Source of the DNA: Bdellovibrio sp. KM01
GTDB taxonomy: Bacteria > Bdellovibrionota > Bdellovibrionia > Bdellovibrionales > Bdellovibrionaceae
Assembly: GCF_013752535.1 (NCBI RefSeq)
Contig: NZ_CP058348.1
Coordinates: forward strand, 2,852,001-2,916,000
Length of the DNA: 64,000 bases
Direction of reading: 5' to 3'
The translations under genes and the position numbers were made by a program. This document shows, piece by piece, positions 8,132 through 17,469 of this stretch (its first letter is position 1; each line of letters starts with the position of its first letter). Below the pieces are notes generated by a model that made no database searches, was not told the origin of the DNA, and worked only from the letters and a program-made list of their open reading frames with translations.

Positions 8132-9973
8132 ATGAACTCCTTGGGGGCCCTTGCTGCGGGATTTATTTATCTTTGTTCGTTGAGCGCTCAAGCGGATATT
8201 TTATTCGTGGATGTTAACAACAGTCCTAAAGAAATTGAAGCGGCTCAAAAAGCGGCGATTGCCCGTCACGAAAAGTTAATTGTTATACCCGACCCCCAAA
8301 AGCAGACCGCCCAAGATAAAGAACTTCGACGACAAATTGATCAAGCGACAAATAACGCTCGAACTATTTGCAACAAGTCACCCGGAAAAGACTGCGGCGA
8401 TGCCATTCAAGCTCGCACTAATCTCGTTGAAAAACAGATGAAGTCACCAAATTATGTCTCCTCTGAAAATCTGAGCAGCCAACTGGCGGTATTGAAAAAA
8501 AATGGCTCAAAACTAAGCTCGGTCATTATCTCGGGACATGATGGGAACGGACATTTCGGCGGCAGCCAGGGATTACTCAATGATAAAGATATTGCCGAAG
8601 CCTTTGCTCAAAATGCTCCGGTGGGTGATGAAGTTCGTTCCATGATGCTTTGGGGTTGTTATACCGCGAATATTGGAAGCCTGACCTCTTACTGGAAGAA
8701 AACTCTCCCAAACGTCGAACTCATCGCAGGGTACGATGGGATTGCTCCACTTGGCGACAAACCTGCAAACTGGGATTATCTTTCAGATGTTCTGATCAAA
8801 GAAAAAAAATTAACCGCTATTAAAGACGCCAATGAACTAAAAAAAGCCTTACAGGGATTGGATGGCACGAACCTTCTCAATGCCTCTCTTTGCGTAGATG
8901 ATAATTTTGCCAGTAACAAATTTGCCCTCAACCTGAAGGACGCAAAAAAACTTTGCGCGGGAACTCTTGAAGCTGTCAAACCCGCCTATGAGTGCTATCT
9001 AAAAGCCGAAGATCAAAAATGCGCAAATCCACCCAAAAACACAGGGAACAGTGAACTGCGGACGGCCTATAACAAACTTCAGGATTCGCGTCATTGTGCA
9101 GAAATTCACGAAGGACAACTAGCTCCAGATACTCCATCTCCTGACATATTGATCCGCTTGATTCATTTTCAAAATGTTAAAGACAACTTAACCCGAGTGT
9201 ATCCCCAACTATTCAGTCGATATAATGAATTAGTAAACCAGCTTAATATGCCGAAAGAAATGCTCTGGGGTGATATCAGTAAAATGACCCGCCAGGAAAT
9301 TTTGAATAAACTTAAAAACTCTGCTGATCTACTAATGGAAAGAACGAAAGTCGAATCCCCCGACACTCCGGAGCTCTGGGCATTAATGGAAGGCTATAAT
9401 TCGCTAAATAATACTTTAGGCAATCTTCAAGTTCCATTTGGCTGGGTAGAGCCGTCTGCGAATGAGAAAGCCCCTTGGGCTGAAAACGGGCTGCAAGGCA
9501 TGTCTAGCAAAGGCATTTCCAACCACAGATATACTTACGAGCGTGTACGCGCCTACCGAAATATCGATAAAGCCGCTATCAAAATGGTTTTTGAGAAAAA
9601 CCCAGAATTCAAGGCGATGGTAGAAAAGAAAGAAGATTTGTACACAAAACTTCAGGCCCTTCAAAATAGTGAAACCGCAAATGACAGTGCTCAAATAAGA
9701 GAAGCCCGTCAAAAAGAAATCACCCAAGTTTACCAGAAATACGTTGAAGCTGACGATCTTGTACGAACCGCCGGCCAAAAAGAGCTGACTAAATACGAAC
9801 CGCAACTCAGAGCGGAAGTGAAAAAAATGGCAGCGGAGCCTTACGCACACAAAGAAGGGCTTAAAATCTATCAGAATCAACTGGATAAACGAATAAATGA
9901 ACTCTTTAAAACACCCGCTCTCTCCCCCGAAGAACTGAATGATAAAATTAATAGAGAACATCAAGCCGGTTAG
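8132..9973 (+). CDS. Secreted protein with caspase/CHAT-like cysteine peptidase domain
   Basis: The 613-residue product has an N-terminal signal peptide (ends about SAQA). Residues 22-210 look like a caspase-haemoglobinase fold: an opening strand ILFVDVNN, a hydrophobic strand before His136 (VIISGHDGNGH) and another before Cys176 (MMLWGCYTAN), the His...Cys dyad order of clostripain, caspases and CHAT peptidases. The rest (about residues 300-613) is almost all helical and very rich in Lys, Glu and Gln, resembling a coiled-coil or scaffold. There is no membrane segment. It is co-transcribed with a small secreted protein. Activity and target are unknown; the peptidase reading rests on motif order only. 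Confidence 0.6.
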   Translation: MNSLGALAAGFIYLCSLSAQADILFVDVNNSPKEIEAAQKAAIARHEKLIVIPDPQKQTAQDKELRRQIDQATNNARTICNKSPGKDCGDAIQARTNLVEKQMKSPNYVSSENLSSQLAVLKKNGSKLSSVIISGHDGNGHFGGSQGLLNDKDIAEAFAQNAPVGDEVRSMMLWGCYTANIGSLTSYWKKTLPNVELIAGYDGIAPLGDKPANWDYLSDVLIKEKKLTAIKDANELKKALQGLDGTNLLNASLCVDDNFASNKFALNLKDAKKLCAGTLEAVKPAYECYLKAEDQKCANPPKNTGNSELRTAYNKLQDSRHCAEIHEGQLAPDTPSPDILIRLIHFQNVKDNLTRVYPQLFSRYNELVNQLNMPKEMLWGDISKMTRQEILNKLKNSADLLMERTKVESPDTPELWALMEGYNSLNNTLGNLQVPFGWVEPSANEKAPWAENGLQGMSSKGISNHRYTYERVRAYRNIDKAAIKMVFEKNPEFKAMVEKKEDLYTKLQALQNSETANDSAQIREARQKEITQVYQKYVEADDLVRTAGQKELTKYEPQLRAEVKKMAAEPYAHKEGLKIYQNQLDKRINELFKTPALSPEELNDKINREHQAG

Positions 9974-9997
9974 GCTCCGGATACTCAAACTCGATAA

Positions 9998-11506
9998 TTA
10001 CAGCAGGAAATCCAGGACGCTGGCCAAGGGCAGCGTCATCCAGAATAGTACTTTCTTAGAGACCGGTACATTTTCATGCATCGGTTGCCCGTCTTCTCTG
10101 AAACCAGCGCGGTTTAACTTCGCCGAAGAAGCGATATGCTCCTTGATATTATTTTGCAAAGCCAACGCAAGCTTAGGATTGTCACGACAGATCAGCGCCA
10201 TCTCGGCATTGATATTGGTTGAACGCGGGTCCATGTTAAACGTACCAACGATGATCGTTTTATCGTCGATAACCGCGCGCTTGGAATGCGTCCCCCATCT
10301 TGCGGAACGTGCCTCTGGAATCAAAGGATAAACGTTTTGATTAACGTGACCTTTGTGCATCCAAACATTCACACCCAACTCCGTCCAACGACGAATACGG
10401 GTGTCAAAGATCGCCTGGGTATAAAACGCATCCGTTGAATACAAGCTGTTCGAAACAACATTGATTTCAATGTTACGGCGAAGCAGATCATGCAAAATAG
10501 ATGAGATCTCTTTTTTCACTACGAAATACGGCGACTCGATAAAGACTTTCTTTTCCGCAAGACTGGTTTCAACAGCCAACTGCTTACGAAGAACGCGGGT
10601 CTTTTCACCCATGCCTGGAAAGTCCGCCGCAAAAATCATGTCATTACAAATGCCACTAGCTTGCTTCGCCAACATTTGCGCCCCAAAGGTGTCAACATAG
10701 CGGCGATTTTTCAAGTCTTCTGCTGTCAGTTTTTTGAAGGCTGCAGCTTTTTCCGAACCCTTGTCATAGTAATACTTGTCGGCATGATAACGACTGACAC
10801 TGATACGAGCGTCTTTATCATGAAGCGTGTTGGGATCATTCATCGTTTCTTTGGTGATCCCATAGAAATCTTCAGGTTGCGGCTCACGCACGATCGGTGC
10901 ATTTTCTGTGATCTCGGCATTCCAGAATTCTTCAAAGCTTGTCAGCATGTCTTTAACGATGGAACCCTTCACTACGATATCCGTATCCAAAAAATTATAC
11001 TCTGAACTTAAATCAAAGTATTCATCGGCGATATTACGACCACCGGTGATTCCTTCGATTCCATCCACGATCAAAGTTTTTCTGTGACTACGGAATTGAA
11101 CGGTAACGACACGAACCAAGACCGCCGGATTATAGTAGTGAACTTCGATCCCGGCCTCTTTCAAAACAGAAGCATAGTATTTATTCAACTCAAAGATCGG
11201 CAAAGAGGTATCAACGATAACACGGACTTTAACACCCTGACGGGCTTTACGAATCAAAGCATCCGTGATCAAACGGCCCGCTGAATCGATGCTGTAAATG
11301 AAGTATTCCATCTCGATCGATTTCTTGGCATTTTCAATCATATCCAAGCGCTTTTTCAAAGCGGCGATACCACTATCAATCAGCGTTACTTGTTGAGGTT
11401 CCGTGCGACGGCGATAAACACCCTCGGAGTCCTTCATGTTACGAGAAGCCGTGGCTGTGCTCGCGACAATCATAACTGCAGTCATTAAATACAGACTTGT
11501 TTTCAC
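9998..11506 (-). CDS. Phospholipase D family protein (cardiolipin synthase-like), exported
   Basis: The roughly 500-residue product has two complete HKD motifs, His-x-Lys-x4-Asp at about residues 142-149 (HRKTLIVD, followed by GGRN) and 408-415 (HSKRAVIDD, followed by GTFN). It therefore belongs to the phospholipase D/cardiolipin synthase superfamily, acting on phosphodiester bonds of lipids or nucleic acids. An N-terminal signal peptide (ending about TATA) suggests it acts outside the cytoplasm; cardiolipin synthases are usually membrane-anchored, so a secreted lipase is plausible. GTG at 11506, with GGAGG five bases upstream, is the preferred start. The divergent neighbour at 11771 shares its promoter region. 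Confidence 0.88.
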   Translation of the reverse strand: MKTSLYLMTAVMIVASTATASRNMKDSEGVYRRRTEPQQVTLIDSGIAALKKRLDMIENAKKSIEMEYFIYSIDSAGRLITDALIRKARQGVKVRVIVDTSLPIFELNKYYASVLKEAGIEVHYYNPAVLVRVVTVQFRSHRKTLIVDGIEGITGGRNIADEYFDLSSEYNFLDTDIVVKGSIVKDMLTSFEEFWNAEITENAPIVREPQPEDFYGITKETMNDPNTLHDKDARISVSRYHADKYYYDKGSEKAAAFKKLTAEDLKNRRYVDTFGAQMLAKQASGICNDMIFAADFPGMGEKTRVLRKQLAVETSLAEKKVFIESPYFVVKKEISSILHDLLRRNIEINVVSNSLYSTDAFYTQAIFDTRIRRWTELGVNVWMHKGHVNQNVYPLIPEARSARWGTHSKRAVIDDKTIIVGTFNMDPRSTNINAEMALICRDNPKLALALQNNIKEHIASSAKLNRAGFREDGQPMHENVPVSKKVLFWMTLPLASVLDFLL

Positions 11507-11636
11507 CAAGACCTCCGTTATAGGGAACGCGCAGGAAATTCATCTCCAACTATGCAATTTGACGGCCATTTCATTGCAAACTCACAGCAGCTGACGGGTA
11601 ATAATCTGGGGGCCTAGGCATAATTTTCAAGGGTGT

Positions 11637-11664
11637 TCAAAGACTTAACAGTTCAAGTCTTTGA
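11637..11664. repeat. Perfect 10-bp inverted repeat in the divergent intergenic region
   Basis: TCAAAGACTT and AAGTCTTTGA are separated by eight bases. It lies between the divergent phospholipase D and 11771 genes, about 130 and 107 bases from their starts. No T-run follows on either strand, so it does not look like a terminator; an operator or mRNA leader structure is possible. Confidence 0.6.
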
Positions 11665-11770
11665 TGGGTGGTGTTTGATCGCAGGGACGACTGAATACAT
11701 AAGGAAATTTAAAAATCACTATGCGATGCTGTGACCGTTTTGATCAACAACCCAATGACAGGAGGTCATT

Positions 11771-12280
11771 ATGTTTTCCAAAGTGATAGCCGCAGCGGTC
11801 CTACTTTCATCATCTTTTGCATTCGCCTACCCTACTGTGGGTGACAAGGTATCTTGGAAAGGTGCGGAAGATAAATTAGATGGCACCAGCACTCCAATTA
11901 CTGCCACCAAAGAAGTCACTAAGTGGGATTTGGCGGCCCACAAATGGACCGTCAAATTCGACATGACCAAAGGTGATCAGACAACAACTGAAGAATATAT
12001 GGCTTCATACCTTTGGAATCCCGACGAGTGGGCGATGTTGATGGCGAAATGCGCGGAAAAAGGCGGTACGATGGAAGACGTGACGGTAACAACCGGCACT
12101 TACAATGCCTGTCGCATGACGGTGACGGCCGATGATGGCCGTATTATCAAAACTTGGATGGGCGACGTTCCATTTGGTTTGATAAAAAAAGAAATCACCA
12201 ACGTCACCGAAGGTACAAAAACTCACATGGAACTTGAAACTATCACTCATGGTCCAACACCAGCTCCAGGCTTAGAGTAA
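11771..12280 (+). CDS. Secreted protein of unknown function
   Basis: The 169-residue product has a signal peptide (MFSKVIAAAVLLSSSFAFA) and an excellent ribosome-binding site (AGGAGGT). The mature domain is Thr/Lys-rich, with WDLAAHKWTVKFDM and a pair of cysteines, and appears beta-stranded. No family is recognised. The strong translation signal suggests abundant expression. A terminator follows. Confidence 0.7.
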   Translation: MFSKVIAAAVLLSSSFAFAYPTVGDKVSWKGAEDKLDGTSTPITATKEVTKWDLAAHKWTVKFDMTKGDQTTTEEYMASYLWNPDEWAMLMAKCAEKGGTMEDVTVTTGTYNACRMTVTADDGRIIKTWMGDVPFGLIKKEITNVTEGTKTHMELETITHGPTPAPGLE

Positions 12281-12318
12281 GAAAAAAAAGAGCGAGGAGA
12301 CCACCCCTCGCTCTTAAA
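12281..12318 (-). terminator. Intrinsic terminator of the chemoreceptor gene
   Basis: The stem AAGAGCGAGG/CCTCGCTCTT (10 bp, 8-base loop) is followed on the minus strand by a run of T. It lies just beyond the chemoreceptor stop. On the plus strand the T-run is weak, but the hairpin probably also protects the 3' end of the 11771 gene. Confidence 0.8.
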
Positions 12319-12348
12319 CTTCTATTTTCAATTTTCCATTTTCGCGAC

Positions 12349-14184
12349 TTAAGCTGCTTTCTTATGATCACCATGAACAAAGACATTCATCTCGTCCGTA
12401 GCACCTTTCATAATATTAGCCTGGTTGCTGATGTCTGTCGAAGTACCCGCGATCTCCTCAGATGAAGCCGCATTCGACTGCACCGAGGCATCTAATTGAT
12501 TCATCGCTTTGGAAATCTGTTGAATCCCCGTCGCCTGCTCTTCACTGGCTGTGGAAATTTCCATATTCAGATCCGATACTTTTTTAACCGACGTCACGAT
12601 ACCCTTTAGAACTTCACCAGAGCGATGCGCCTGTTGCGTTCCATTTTGAATTTTTGAAACGTTGGATTTAATCAACGTGTTGATGTCTTTAGCGGCTACA
12701 GCAGATCTTTGCGCCAAAGCTCGAACGGCCTCAGCAACCACCGCGAAACCTTTCCCCTGCTCACCCGCACGAGCGGCCTCCACGGCGGCGTTCAATGCCA
12801 GCAAATTTGTTTGGAAAGCGATATCATCAATAACGTTGATAATTTCTTCGATCTCCTTCGAGGATTTTGAAATGTCATCCATTGATTGCATCAAGGAGCT
12901 CATTTCCACTTCTCCGCGCCCCGCCGATTCAGAGGACTGTGCCGAAAGCTGGGCGGCTTGTTTCGCGTTATCTGAATTCATTCGCACCATGGAACTCATT
13001 TCTTCCAAGGCGGCCACTGTTTCTTCTAACGAGGCAGCAGATTCACTTGCGGACTGGGAAAGACCTTGTCCTGCCAATGACAATTGCTCAATAGCTTCCG
13101 TCACATGATCACCGGTTTTTGAAAGACGATCTGTGATACCACTGACTGCTTTAGAAATATAACGAGCAATTAATAGAACCGCGACCAACAAGATCAAAGT
13201 TCCCGCCACGGCGATCATCACTTGATTCCAGATCATCGCGCGCGCATCCGCCATCACCGTTTTTAGCGGGGTACGAATTACCAAAGACCACGGAGCTTCT
13301 GTAGCCCCCATCGTCATTGGTGAAACCACGTACAAGCAGTCTTCATTCAAATCTGGATCAAAACCTGTCACAACCAAGCTTTCGCCTTTGGCAAAAGCAG
13401 CTTTGAATTTTTCTGGAGCCACCGCAAAATTAGAGGCCTTCGTTAACATCTTTTCATCAGGATGAGCCACGAAGTTACCGCTGGTTGTAAGTAAGTAAGC
13501 GGATGAAGTTTCGAAGGGTTTAATTTTAACAGCATCACGCTGCAGGTCTTTCAGCGGCAAATCCACACCTGCAACACCGGCAACTTTACCGTCGATGAAT
13601 ATTGGTACCACCGCCGAGGTCATCAACACTTGTACACCATCAATTGGATACAAATACGGTTCGACCATCGTTTCTTTACCACGAGCCTTGGGAACCAAAT
13701 AATAATCCCCAGCACCGGCTTTTTCATAATCAACCAATGGCCCCAATGTCGCTTTGCCATTAGTGTAACTTAGATAAGGAATAAAGCGGCCGGTTTTATC
13801 TGAACCTTCGCTGTTCACGAAGCTCGCATCTTTGCCGTCCCATGCGTTTGGCTCCCATGCTGTCCAAACACCAATCAACCCCTTGTTGGATTCCAGGATG
13901 TTACGGAAAGAGTGCTCCAAAGGACCCCGTTCAGTATGATTAAATTTTTTAGCCGCTTGCAAATGTTGCGCAAGAGTTCGTGCGATACCCAAGCCCTGCT
14001 CGACTCCGACCCGCATTTCGTTGGCATAGGCTTTAGCAATCGCTGTCGATTTATCAACTGCCTGGCGCTCAGCCGTGCCAAGACTGTTTTGCGCGACCAA
14101 ATAGTTCATCGCAGTAAAAACCAGAATTGCGATGGCGATGATCGGCACGGACATTTTAAGTTGAATAGAATGATTTTTCTTCAA
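12349..14184 (-). CDS. Methyl-accepting chemotaxis protein with extracytoplasmic Cache sensor
   Basis: The 611-residue membrane receptor has a transmembrane segment at residues 12-30, a periplasmic dCache-like sensor (about 33-315, with [15 protein letters not shown] and VAGVAGVDL), a second membrane segment (about 320-341) and a cytoplasmic signalling domain containing the near-invariant hairpin tip [20 protein letters not shown]. It should bind an unknown small ligand and control CheA. No clear HAMP domain and no C-terminal CheR-binding pentapeptide are seen. The start is TTG with GGAAGG seven bases upstream; a short inverted repeat (14196-14216) lies in the leader. Confidence 0.93.
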   Translation of the reverse strand: MKKNHSIQLKMSVPIIAIAILVFTAMNYLVAQNSLGTAERQAVDKSTAIAKAYANEMRVGVEQGLGIARTLAQHLQAAKKFNHTERGPLEHSFRNILESNKGLIGVWTAWEPNAWDGKDASFVNSEGSDKTGRFIPYLSYTNGKATLGPLVDYEKAGAGDYYLVPKARGKETMVEPYLYPIDGVQVLMTSAVVPIFIDGKVAGVAGVDLPLKDLQRDAVKIKPFETSSAYLLTTSGNFVAHPDEKMLTKASNFAVAPEKFKAAFAKGESLVVTGFDPDLNEDCLYVVSPMTMGATEAPWSLVIRTPLKTVMADARAMIWNQVMIAVAGTLILLVAVLLIARYISKAVSGITDRLSKTGDHVTEAIEQLSLAGQGLSQSASESAASLEETVAALEEMSSMVRMNSDNAKQAAQLSAQSSESAGRGEVEMSSLMQSMDDISKSSKEIEEIINVIDDIAFQTNLLALNAAVEAARAGEQGKGFAVVAEAVRALAQRSAVAAKDINTLIKSNVSKIQNGTQQAHRSGEVLKGIVTSVKKVSDLNMEISTASEEQATGIQQISKAMNQLDASVQSNAASSEEIAGTSTDISNQANIMKGATDEMNVFVHGDHKKAA

Positions 14185-14239
14185 ACTGGCACCTTCCGGA
14201 AAGATTAGAATCTTCCTTCTTTTCGGAAAAATGCGATTA

Positions 14240-14245
14240 ATTATA
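14240..14245 (-). promoter_or_regulatory. Candidate -10 box for the chemoreceptor gene
   Basis: A perfect TATAAT on the minus strand, 56 bases before the TTG start. The -35 region at 17-bp spacing is poor, so an activator may be needed. No flagellar sigma-28 consensus was found. Confidence 0.4.
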
Positions 14246-14259
14246 GAGGGCTATGGGGT

Positions 14260-15159
14260 CTAGGCTTTCTCCTGTCCCGCTAAAGTGGAGTAGAAAACCT
14301 CGACCAATGGCTTGTTGCTGGAGTTCTTTTTATAATAGAACATCAGGTCCATTTCATAGGCGAGATCTTTCACGTACACACGATTCAAACGACCCGAACG
14401 AACCTGCTTTTTAATCGAGTGAGCGGGCAAGAAGCCCCATCCCAGCCCTGCCTCGATCACCCGCTTCAATGTTCCCACGTTAGCGGATTCAAAGATTGCA
14501 TGGGCTTTGGAAGACTCCATCTTTTCTTTCAACATTCTGTTAAAGCGTGGGAATTCTTGAGTGAAATCCACGACCGGGAACTCACCCAAATCTTTCGATG
14601 TGATTTGCTGGGGCATTTTTTCGTCTTTGTTGGAGCCAACAAGCCACATTTCCTCTTTGACCAGGAACTTTTGTTCGACGCCGTCCAACTCTTCAGCGAA
14701 TTCCGTTTTGGTATCTGGAAGGATGATTACGTCGTATAAAGACTTTTTAAAATTCTTAATCAGATCTTCCCCGGATTCGTAATCAATCTTCAAAGACAAA
14801 TCGGGGTTATGACGCATCAACCGCCCGACAATAGGACTCATCAAATGCAAACCAATCGAATTCAAGGTTCCAATGCGCAATTGTCCTTTCATTTGATTGC
14901 CGATGGACTTGATCGCCACCTCTGCCTGTTGGGTCAAATGAATGATCTTTTTAGCATAGTCATACAGAACCTCCCCTTGCGGAGTGGCTTTGATTTGACG
15001 AACCCCTCGTACCAATAGCTCACAACCTAGATCTTCCTCCAGGTTACGAATCTGCTGACTGACTGCAGGTTGAGTAAGATAAAGTTTGTCGGCCGCGGCA
15101 GTCATGCTGCCCTCGCTGATCACAGTCACAAAGGTTGTTAGCTGATACAGGTTCTTCAC
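14260..15159 (-). CDS. LysR-family transcriptional regulator
   Basis: The 299-residue product has an N-terminal winged helix-turn-helix (LTTFVTVISEGSMTAAADKLYLTQPAVSQQIRNLEE, split here as residues about 5-40), then a substrate-binding-protein-like effector domain (RIGTLNSIGLHLMSP onward). The start is GTG at 15159, with AAGGAG nine bases upstream; the frame is open further upstream but that extension does not look like protein and runs into the next gene's leader. The inducer and targets are unknown. It is divergent from the 15239 gene, the commonest arrangement for a LysR target. Confidence 0.92.
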   Translation of the reverse strand: MKNLYQLTTFVTVISEGSMTAAADKLYLTQPAVSQQIRNLEEDLGCELLVRGVRQIKATPQGEVLYDYAKKIIHLTQQAEVAIKSIGNQMKGQLRIGTLNSIGLHLMSPIVGRLMRHNPDLSLKIDYESGEDLIKNFKKSLYDVIILPDTKTEFAEELDGVEQKFLVKEEMWLVGSNKDEKMPQQITSKDLGEFPVVDFTQEFPRFNRMLKEKMESSKAHAIFESANVGTLKRVIEAGLGWGFLPAHSIKKQVRSGRLNRVYVKDLAYEMDLMFYYKKNSSNKPLVEVFYSTLAGQEKA

Positions 15160-15238
15160 GACAATTTTCTCCTTTGCGCTTTGATCCCAGCGGATTTTGT
15201 TATTATACTTACAAACGTCTGCATCTGGAGGTTTCAGA

Positions 15239-15958
15239 ATGAAGTTTCGCTCGTTAGCACCGCTGGCCATTATTCTACTCAGTTTTAGCGCCAATGCAAA
15301 AGTCTTCCGCAATGCTTATGTCTCTTTTGAACTTCCTGATACGTGGAAGTGCAACCTGGAACAAACGGAATGGGTTTGCCGAAGTGAACAAACCAAAGAA
15401 TCCAAAGAAGCCATTATCATTTTGACAGCGAAAGAGGTGGGACCCACTGACAGTTACCCACTTTATCAAGCACATTTGGACTCCCCGATTGCTGTAACCT
15501 TTAAGGGCGGTGGCGGAACGGTTTCAAAAGTCGTCTATAAAAGTAAGCAAGAAAACATCAACAGCCAGATGTGGGTTGATTCCCTGCACATGAATTCCGA
15601 AGTTCCAAACTACTTCACTCGTTATGTGGCAACGATCAAAAACAAAATCGCGATTCTGGTAACGTTCTCGGCTCACAAACAATATTACACGAAGTACAGC
15701 CAAGACTTCTTTAAAGCCATCCAAAGCTTACAAGTGATCGCGTCTCCGACATTGGGGAATGGAAACAACCCAAGCCAAGTACGCCCCGGCAGCGAAACTT
15801 TCGGTTACGGATCTGGCCAAGGTATGCCTGGTGATATGTACCAAGAACAAAGCACTGGCGGTAAAAGTAACAAGATGTTGATGTTACTGGGTGCCTTAGC
15901 TTTGGCAGTTTTGGGAGCAGTGATCTTTATCCGCTCTAAGAAAAATAAACGCAAATAG
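15239..15958 (+). CDS. Exported protein with C-terminal membrane anchor, unknown function
   Basis: The 239-residue product has a signal peptide (MKFRSLAPLAIILLSFSANA) and a C-terminal hydrophobic helix (about MLMLLGALALAVLGAVIFI) followed by basic RSKKNKRK, so it is anchored with its body outside the cytoplasm. A Gly/Pro/Gln linker precedes the anchor. TGGAGG supports the start at 15239. The soluble part contains two cysteines and several Trp residues and resembles no family I can name. It is divergent from a LysR regulator that may control it. Confidence 0.75.
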   Translation: MKFRSLAPLAIILLSFSANAKVFRNAYVSFELPDTWKCNLEQTEWVCRSEQTKESKEAIIILTAKEVGPTDSYPLYQAHLDSPIAVTFKGGGGTVSKVVYKSKQENINSQMWVDSLHMNSEVPNYFTRYVATIKNKIAILVTFSAHKQYYTKYSQDFFKAIQSLQVIASPTLGNGNNPSQVRPGSETFGYGSGQGMPGDMYQEQSTGGKSNKMLMLLGALALAVLGAVIFIRSKKNKRK

Positions 15959-15984
15959 CTCTAAACTTTGAAACAACAAAAAGA

Positions 15985-16017
15985 AAAAGCCCACTCTTCG
16001 GAGTGGGCTTTTTTTTA
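15985..16017 (+). terminator. Intrinsic terminator after the 15239 gene
   Basis: The stem AAGCCCACTC/GAGTGGGCTT with a TTCG tetraloop is followed by a run of T. The A-run on the other side makes it usable also by the convergent M16 gene. Confidence 0.92.
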
Positions 16018-16038
16018 TTTCATTTGTTTGGTGAATTG

Positions 16039-17469
16039 TTATTTCGCCATTCTTACGATTTCAGGCTTGTAGGCCTTAAACTGTGGAATGATCGATTCAT
16101 TTCCGTAAACAATCACTTTGAACTTAGTCGGATCCACGTGGCGTTTCATCGCGGCATTCGTGTCCTTCTGCTTAAGTTTGTTCACATTGGAAATATAATC
16201 CGTCAGATAGTCATAAGAAATATTGTAGTAATCCAAGACTAAAAGGTTATAAGCCAGGCGATCCGATGTTTCGATGGCTCTTGGGAACTGCCCCACCAAC
16301 TGGTTACGCGCGGCCACTGTTTCCTGTTCTGTGGCTCCGCCTTCAACGTATTCTTTCACCACTTTCAATGTCTCATCCAAGGCTTTGGCAGCAGTTTCAT
16401 TCTTTGTAAATGTGGAGATATCAAAACTTCCGCGATCTTTTCTGGCATCAAAGCCGGAATAAATCGAATAAGTCAGGCCCAGGTCATCACGCACTTTTTG
16501 ATTCAAGCGGCTGCCAAAGCTTCCACCCAAAGTTTCATTAGCCATACGCAAAGGGATAAAGTCATTATCTTTGCGTTCGATCCCTACTTGCGAAACGCGA
16601 ATTTGCGTTTGCTGCAAACCTTTCTTAACGATCAGTTTCACTTTCAACTCGTCGATAGCTGGAGCTGGCGACGCCGCTATTTCCGGAGTCGTGCGTTTTG
16701 TCCATTTGCCCATAGCTTCTTGAAGTTGTTTTTCAAATTCATCATCAAACTGCCCCACCACAGCCATAGTCGCATTGTTGGGACGATAGAAAGTCAGGTA
16801 GTGCTTGATGATGTCTTGCTTACGAAGAGCGCGCAAACCTTCTGTCGTACCACTGGTGTCGCGACCATAAGGATGATCGCCATAAAGGAATTTATCCATT
16901 TGCTCGTCAGCAAAGGCAGATGGATTGTCGACCTTTTTTTGCAGGCTGGCCAGAATTTGGGAACGCAGGCGATTGATTTCGATATCTTTAAATGCAGGAT
17001 TCATTAAGACATCAGAAAACAACTGCAAAAGCTGAGTTGAATTGCTGGTCAAGGCATCCGCATAAACTGTCGTCACGTCATAACCGGGGCTGACATCCAA
17101 GGACGTACCCATTTGGCCGAACTCGTCGGCGATCTTCATTGCATCACGAGTCTGCGTGCCTTGTTCCAAAAGATAAGCTGTCATGGCATTTAGGCCCGCC
17201 AGATCTTTCGGTTCTTGCATATTTCCGGTCTTGAATAAAACCGTCAAACTTAAGCGCGGCAGACTGTTGTCACGAACATAAATGATTTTAAGTCCGTTTT
17301 CCAGAACCACTTCTTTAAACGGCATCAGTTTAAAAGTTCCAGCACTGCGAGGTGCAGAATACCCGGCAGTCGATTGTTCAGAACCACCGGTTTTTGATTT
17401 CTTACCAGCACAGGAAGCCAAAGCCACACAAACGATTGGCAACGTCAGGGTTTGAGCAAGTTTATTCAT
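16039..17469 (-). CDS. M16-family peptidase-like lipoprotein, non-catalytic partner
   Basis: The 476-residue product begins with a lipoprotein signal (lipobox ALASC). It has the duplicated M16 (insulinase/mitochondrial processing peptidase) fold, with LSLTVLFKTG, the middle RPNNATMAVVGQF and DRGSFDIST. The zinc-binding HxxEH is replaced by YLLEQ, so it cannot be an ordinary zinc peptidase by itself. Its ATG overlaps the 3' end of the upstream active M16 gene by eight bases, strongly suggesting an active/inactive heterodimer like other paired M16 proteins. Confidence 0.9.
   Translation of the reverse strand: MNKLAQTLTLPIVCVALASCAGKKSKTGGSEQSTAGYSAPRSAGTFKLMPFKEVVLENGLKIIYVRDNSLPRLSLTVLFKTGNMQEPKDLAGLNAMTAYLLEQGTQTRDAMKIADEFGQMGTSLDVSPGYDVTTVYADALTSNSTQLLQLFSDVLMNPAFKDIEINRLRSQILASLQKKVDNPSAFADEQMDKFLYGDHPYGRDTSGTTEGLRALRKQDIIKHYLTFYRPNNATMAVVGQFDDEFEKQLQEAMGKWTKRTTPEIAASPAPAIDELKVKLIVKKGLQQTQIRVSQVGIERKDNDFIPLRMANETLGGSFGSRLNQKVRDDLGLTYSIYSGFDARKDRGSFDISTFTKNETAAKALDETLKVVKEYVEGGATEQETVAARNQLVGQFPRAIETSDRLAYNLLVLDYYNISYDYLTDYISNVNKLKQKDTNAAMKRHVDPTKFKVIVYGNESIIPQFKAYKPEIVRMAK

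Noticed and set aside
15160-15312. Longer start for the LysR gene
   Set aside because: The upstream extension has no ribosome-binding site and overlaps the leader and start of the divergent gene at 15239; GTG at 15159 has AAGGAG correctly placed.
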